From assembly GCF_030409635.1 (NCBI RefSeq), contig NZ_JAUFQF010000001.1, positions 930,001-994,000 on the forward strand: 64,000 nt of DNA, written 5' to 3'. Under the pieces are notes generated by a model. That model did no database searches. It was not told the origin of the DNA and worked only from the letters and a program-made list of their open reading frames with translations. The first letter of the stretch is position 1, and the number at the start of each line of letters is the position of its first letter. Below, piece after piece: positions 61,879 to 64,000 of this stretch. This stretch comes from Vibrio agarivorans (GTDB lineage: Bacteria > Pseudomonadota > Gammaproteobacteria > Enterobacterales > Vibrionaceae). Position numbers and translations under genes: made by a program.

Positions 61879-62670
61879 TTAGCGGCTCAACGCTTCACCC
61901 AGTGGATGAAAATAAGCCAGCAAGGCCTCTTTAATGATGGTTCGGTGATCCAAATCTGGAAATACCGCAATCGTGCCTTTCTTTGCTGTACCAGAGACTA
62001 GGTAGCTGTTCTCAATACCGGAGCATGATTCGACAACCGCTTCAAACGCGCGAGCCATCATCTCTGTGGGCTGTGAGAAGTATTTTGTTCCGGCGGCTTT
62101 ATCTGCTTTCACGCTACGGCGAACAAAGTCGTGCACGTCTTGGCCATCTTCGCTAAGTAACGTTGAATCAAAAATCTTGAGCAGTTTCACATTGAGCGGA
62201 TGTGGTAAGTGGGAGACGTTCGTTAACCAGCAATCACTGGCAAACATCACCTTGCGTTGTGAGCCCGAACGATCACCGATGTCAAAGGCCTTCTCTGCGA
62301 TGTAGTGGTCAAATGCATGCCAGAACTCGTGAGCGAGTGCGCCCGCTCCTGCGTTCTTCGCCAGTGCTAATTCTCTTAGATTCGGGGCGTAGTGCGCTTG
62401 GACACCTTTTCGGCCACCCGTGCCGAACGCGAGGTTTAGGGTGCCTCGTAATCCCATCGCTTTTGGAGGCAGCGCTAAGATATAGGCAAGGTCAGCGAAT
62501 GAATCGAAAATCAGGTTTGCTGCGAGATCTTTTTCTTCTGCATTCACCCATTTCCCCACACGAATACTGCCTAAGCCGAAGGTTTCTTTGATATCCATAA
62601 AACTCACCTGGTCACCATGTCGATAGTCAGGGCCAATTCGGGTTTTATGTTTGAAGCGGGTGAGTTGCAA
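61879..62670 (-). CDS. LPD1-like metallopeptidase-type protein
   Basis: A 263-aa protein with a zinc-peptidase-like HExxH motif (AHEFWHAFDHYI, His114, Glu115, His118) and a later Glu in QPTEMMARAFEAVVE. This pairing is the mark of the LPD1 domain, found in phage and plasmid polyvalent proteins and in some stand-alone proteins of accessory regions. Activity is unproven. It is encoded upstream of the 464-aa gene on the same strand with a 174-bp gap, so it could belong to the same locus or be independent. The gap holds no other gene. Confidence 0.7.
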   Translation of the reverse strand: MQLTRFKHKTRIGPDYRHGDQVSFMDIKETFGLGSIRVGKWVNAEEKDLAANLIFDSFADLAYILALPPKAMGLRGTLNLAFGTGGRKGVQAHYAPNLRELALAKNAGAGALAHEFWHAFDHYIAEKAFDIGDRSGSQRKVMFASDCWLTNVSHLPHPLNVKLLKIFDSTLLSEDGQDVHDFVRRSVKADKAAGTKYFSQPTEMMARAFEAVVESCSGIENSYLVSGTAKKGTIAVFPDLDHRTIIKEALLAYFHPLGEALSR

Positions 62671-63327
62671 AGTAGGCCTTAGGTGTGGTCGTTGTGTAGT
62701 GGTTTCTGGGGGCTATATCGTTAATAGCCCGTGAATGCAAAGGTGATTATACCAGTGAAATCCCTTCTACCCTATTCGTTGTCGTATCAGTCTTTTATGG
62801 TCTATCCGTTGTGTTTGCACCGGCCTGCTATACACCTATGCTGGCGGCCAATTACCCATTTAGAGTGAGTTGTGTTAACATTTGCGCCGATTTGGTGTGA
62901 GTCACCAAATTTATGTGTAGACGCACAATGGTCTAAACCGTCAAAGCTTGGGTAATGTAATACTCGGAGATTAGCTGCTTTACCCCTGGGTTTAAACTCT
63001 AGATTGTGCCTCTATTTTGTACAATGAACATGGAGATATCCCATCTGTATTTTTAACCAACAAACTCATTTTTCTGCTATTCCTCTCTTCTCAAAAGATA
63101 CTGTCTTCACAGCTGTCACCCGTTCCTGCTCCTCCTTTCGCTGACGACACTACTACACGTCGTACTCAACTATAAAAACATAATATTGGCTTACATAGTC
63201 AAGAAAAGTAGTACGCATAATTAACGTGTCATCAGGTACTTAAGCCAAATACAGACAACGGCTTATATCTGTAACTTCCCCTATACCAACACTAAATTTC
63301 ATTCACGTTTTTAAGAGGAGTTAAATC
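62671..63327. other. Intergenic region before the BCCT gene
   Basis: No gene found in 657 bp. GGGCTAT and ATAGCCC (about 62709-62729) form a hairpin near the LPD1 gene. ATTTGGTG (62890-62897) and CACCAAAT (62903-62910) make an 8-bp inverted repeat that may be an operator. The long leader fits an osmotically controlled transporter, but no known riboswitch is recognised. Confidence 0.45.
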
Positions 63328-64000
63328 GTGAGCAGTATGAATAACGGCGGGATCCAGCGTCCCGACGGAGAAGTTAACCCAATCAATACTGATTATCAGA
63401 TTGGTCAAGACAATGTCGCACTAAAAGTCGGCCCATTTGGTCTTGATATTCATAACCGAGTTTTTGCGATCTCTGGTGTGGCAATCATTTTGTTCGTTGT
63501 TACAACGATTCTATTCCGTCAGAGCGTTGAACCGCTCTTCAACAACCTAAAAGACTGGCTATTGACTCACATGGATTGGTTCTTCCTTTTGTCAGGAAAC
63601 CTATTCGTGATTGTTTGTCTGGTACTGATTTTTACACCACTAGGCCGAGTTAGAATTGGTGGTTCTGAAGCCACGCCTGACTACAGCTATGCTGGCTGGA
63701 TGGCCATGCTATTTGCCGCTGGCATGGGCATCGGATTGGTCTTTTTTGGTGTTTCTGAGCCCATTTCCCACTTTGGTACTGCACTGGGCGGCACCACATT
63801 TGAAAACGGCGTCCGTACAGACTGGGCTCCACTGGCTGGCGCAGAAGGCGACATTGCAGGTGCATCTGCATTAGGTATGGCGTCAACCATTTACCACTGG
63901 GCACTCCACCCATGGTCAATCTATGCATTATTGGGCTTAGGCTTAGCGATCTTCTCTTTCAATAAAGGTCTGCCTCTCACTATGCGTTCAATCTTCTACC
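63328..64000 (+). CDS. BCCT family betaine/choline/carnitine transporter, N-terminal part
   Basis: GTG 63328 is preceded by GAGGAG at 7-nt spacing; the frame stays open to the window end (224 codons). An N-terminal cytoplasmic extension is followed by helices, and the BCCT signature GMGIGLVFFGVSEP with preceding FAA and later TIYHWALHPWSIYAL is clear. BCCT carriers import glycine betaine or related compatible solutes, driven by sodium or protons, for osmoprotection. Which solute cannot be decided from this portion. Confidence 0.93.
   Translation, partial: MSSMNNGGIQRPDGEVNPINTDYQIGQDNVALKVGPFGLDIHNRVFAISGVAIILFVVTTILFRQSVEPLFNNLKDWLLTHMDWFFLLSGNLFVIVCLVLIFTPLGRVRIGGSEATPDYSYAGWMAMLFAAGMGIGLVFFGVSEPISHFGTALGGTTFENGVRTDWAPLAGAEGDIAGASALGMASTIYHWALHPWSIYALLGLGLAIFSFNKGLPLTMRSIFY

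Noticed and set aside
62066..62591. Plus-strand frames opposite the LPD1 gene
   Set aside because: They are shadows of the HExxH-containing minus-strand gene and lack ribosome sites and family features.

Overview
The window looks like chromosomal DNA of a marine gammaproteobacterium, most likely a Vibrio. This rests on the gene mix and protein styles: PACE efflux proteins, a BCCT osmolyte carrier, a Vibrio-type PstS, small outer-membrane barrels, and IS66 and IS256 elements. It is inference, since no 16S rRNA, tRNA or other species marker is present. I see no CRISPR array and no tRNA or rRNA gene.

Layout. (1) 1-4460: end of a DUF1800 gene with its DUF1501/discoidin partner, a GlxA-type regulator and an HD-domain protein. 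(2) 4498-6361: a decayed IS66 element that cuts off a CcmH/NrfF-like gene. (3) 7105-10886: a secreted amidase, a LysR regulator and a secreted Ntn amide hydrolase. The two hydrolase promoters align without gaps over about 110 bp, so they are probably co-regulated. (4) 11012-16747: a LysR remnant, a frameshifted lipoprotein, two tandem-duplicated outer-membrane proteins with identical terminators, two PACE efflux proteins, a LysR regulator and another small outer-membrane protein. (5) 17341-23422: an RND pump gene with no adaptor, followed by a 31-aa membrane peptide; a PAP2 phosphatase fused to a probable outer-membrane barrel; and an MFS transporter whose start codon abuts an IS256-family insertion with a perfect 8-bp target duplication.

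(6) 24965-62670 is largely accessory. It holds Pcp, two unrecognised proteins and a GIY-YIG/MazG/HNH nuclease cluster. Next comes a small phage-like replication and lysis remnant, then a cold-shock-domain membrane protein. A long minus-strand block follows, headed by a divergent WYL regulator at 46324: a HEPN-like/Sel1 protein, a 76-aa protein, a PP2A/ApaH-like metallophosphatase and hsdR-hsdM-hsdS. A metabolic stretch comes next: an orphan PstS, a deletion scar joining a dehydrogenase to a GlcG-like gene, and an alpha-glucoside-type PTS with its LacI regulator and a GH13 remnant. Last is a translationally coupled three-gene unit (unknown 464-aa protein, PLD-family protein, SNF2-type helicase) preceded by an LPD1-type metallopeptidase-like gene. 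(7) 63328-64000: start of a BCCT transporter.

The best candidates for undescribed biology are the unknown/PLD/SNF2 operon (58309-61704 with 55637-58309), the WYL-linked HEPN-Sel1/metallophosphatase/type I RM block (35177-47334), and the HNH/MazG/GIY-YIG cluster (28428-30596). All three are hypotheses from gene content and arrangement; I could run no database searches.
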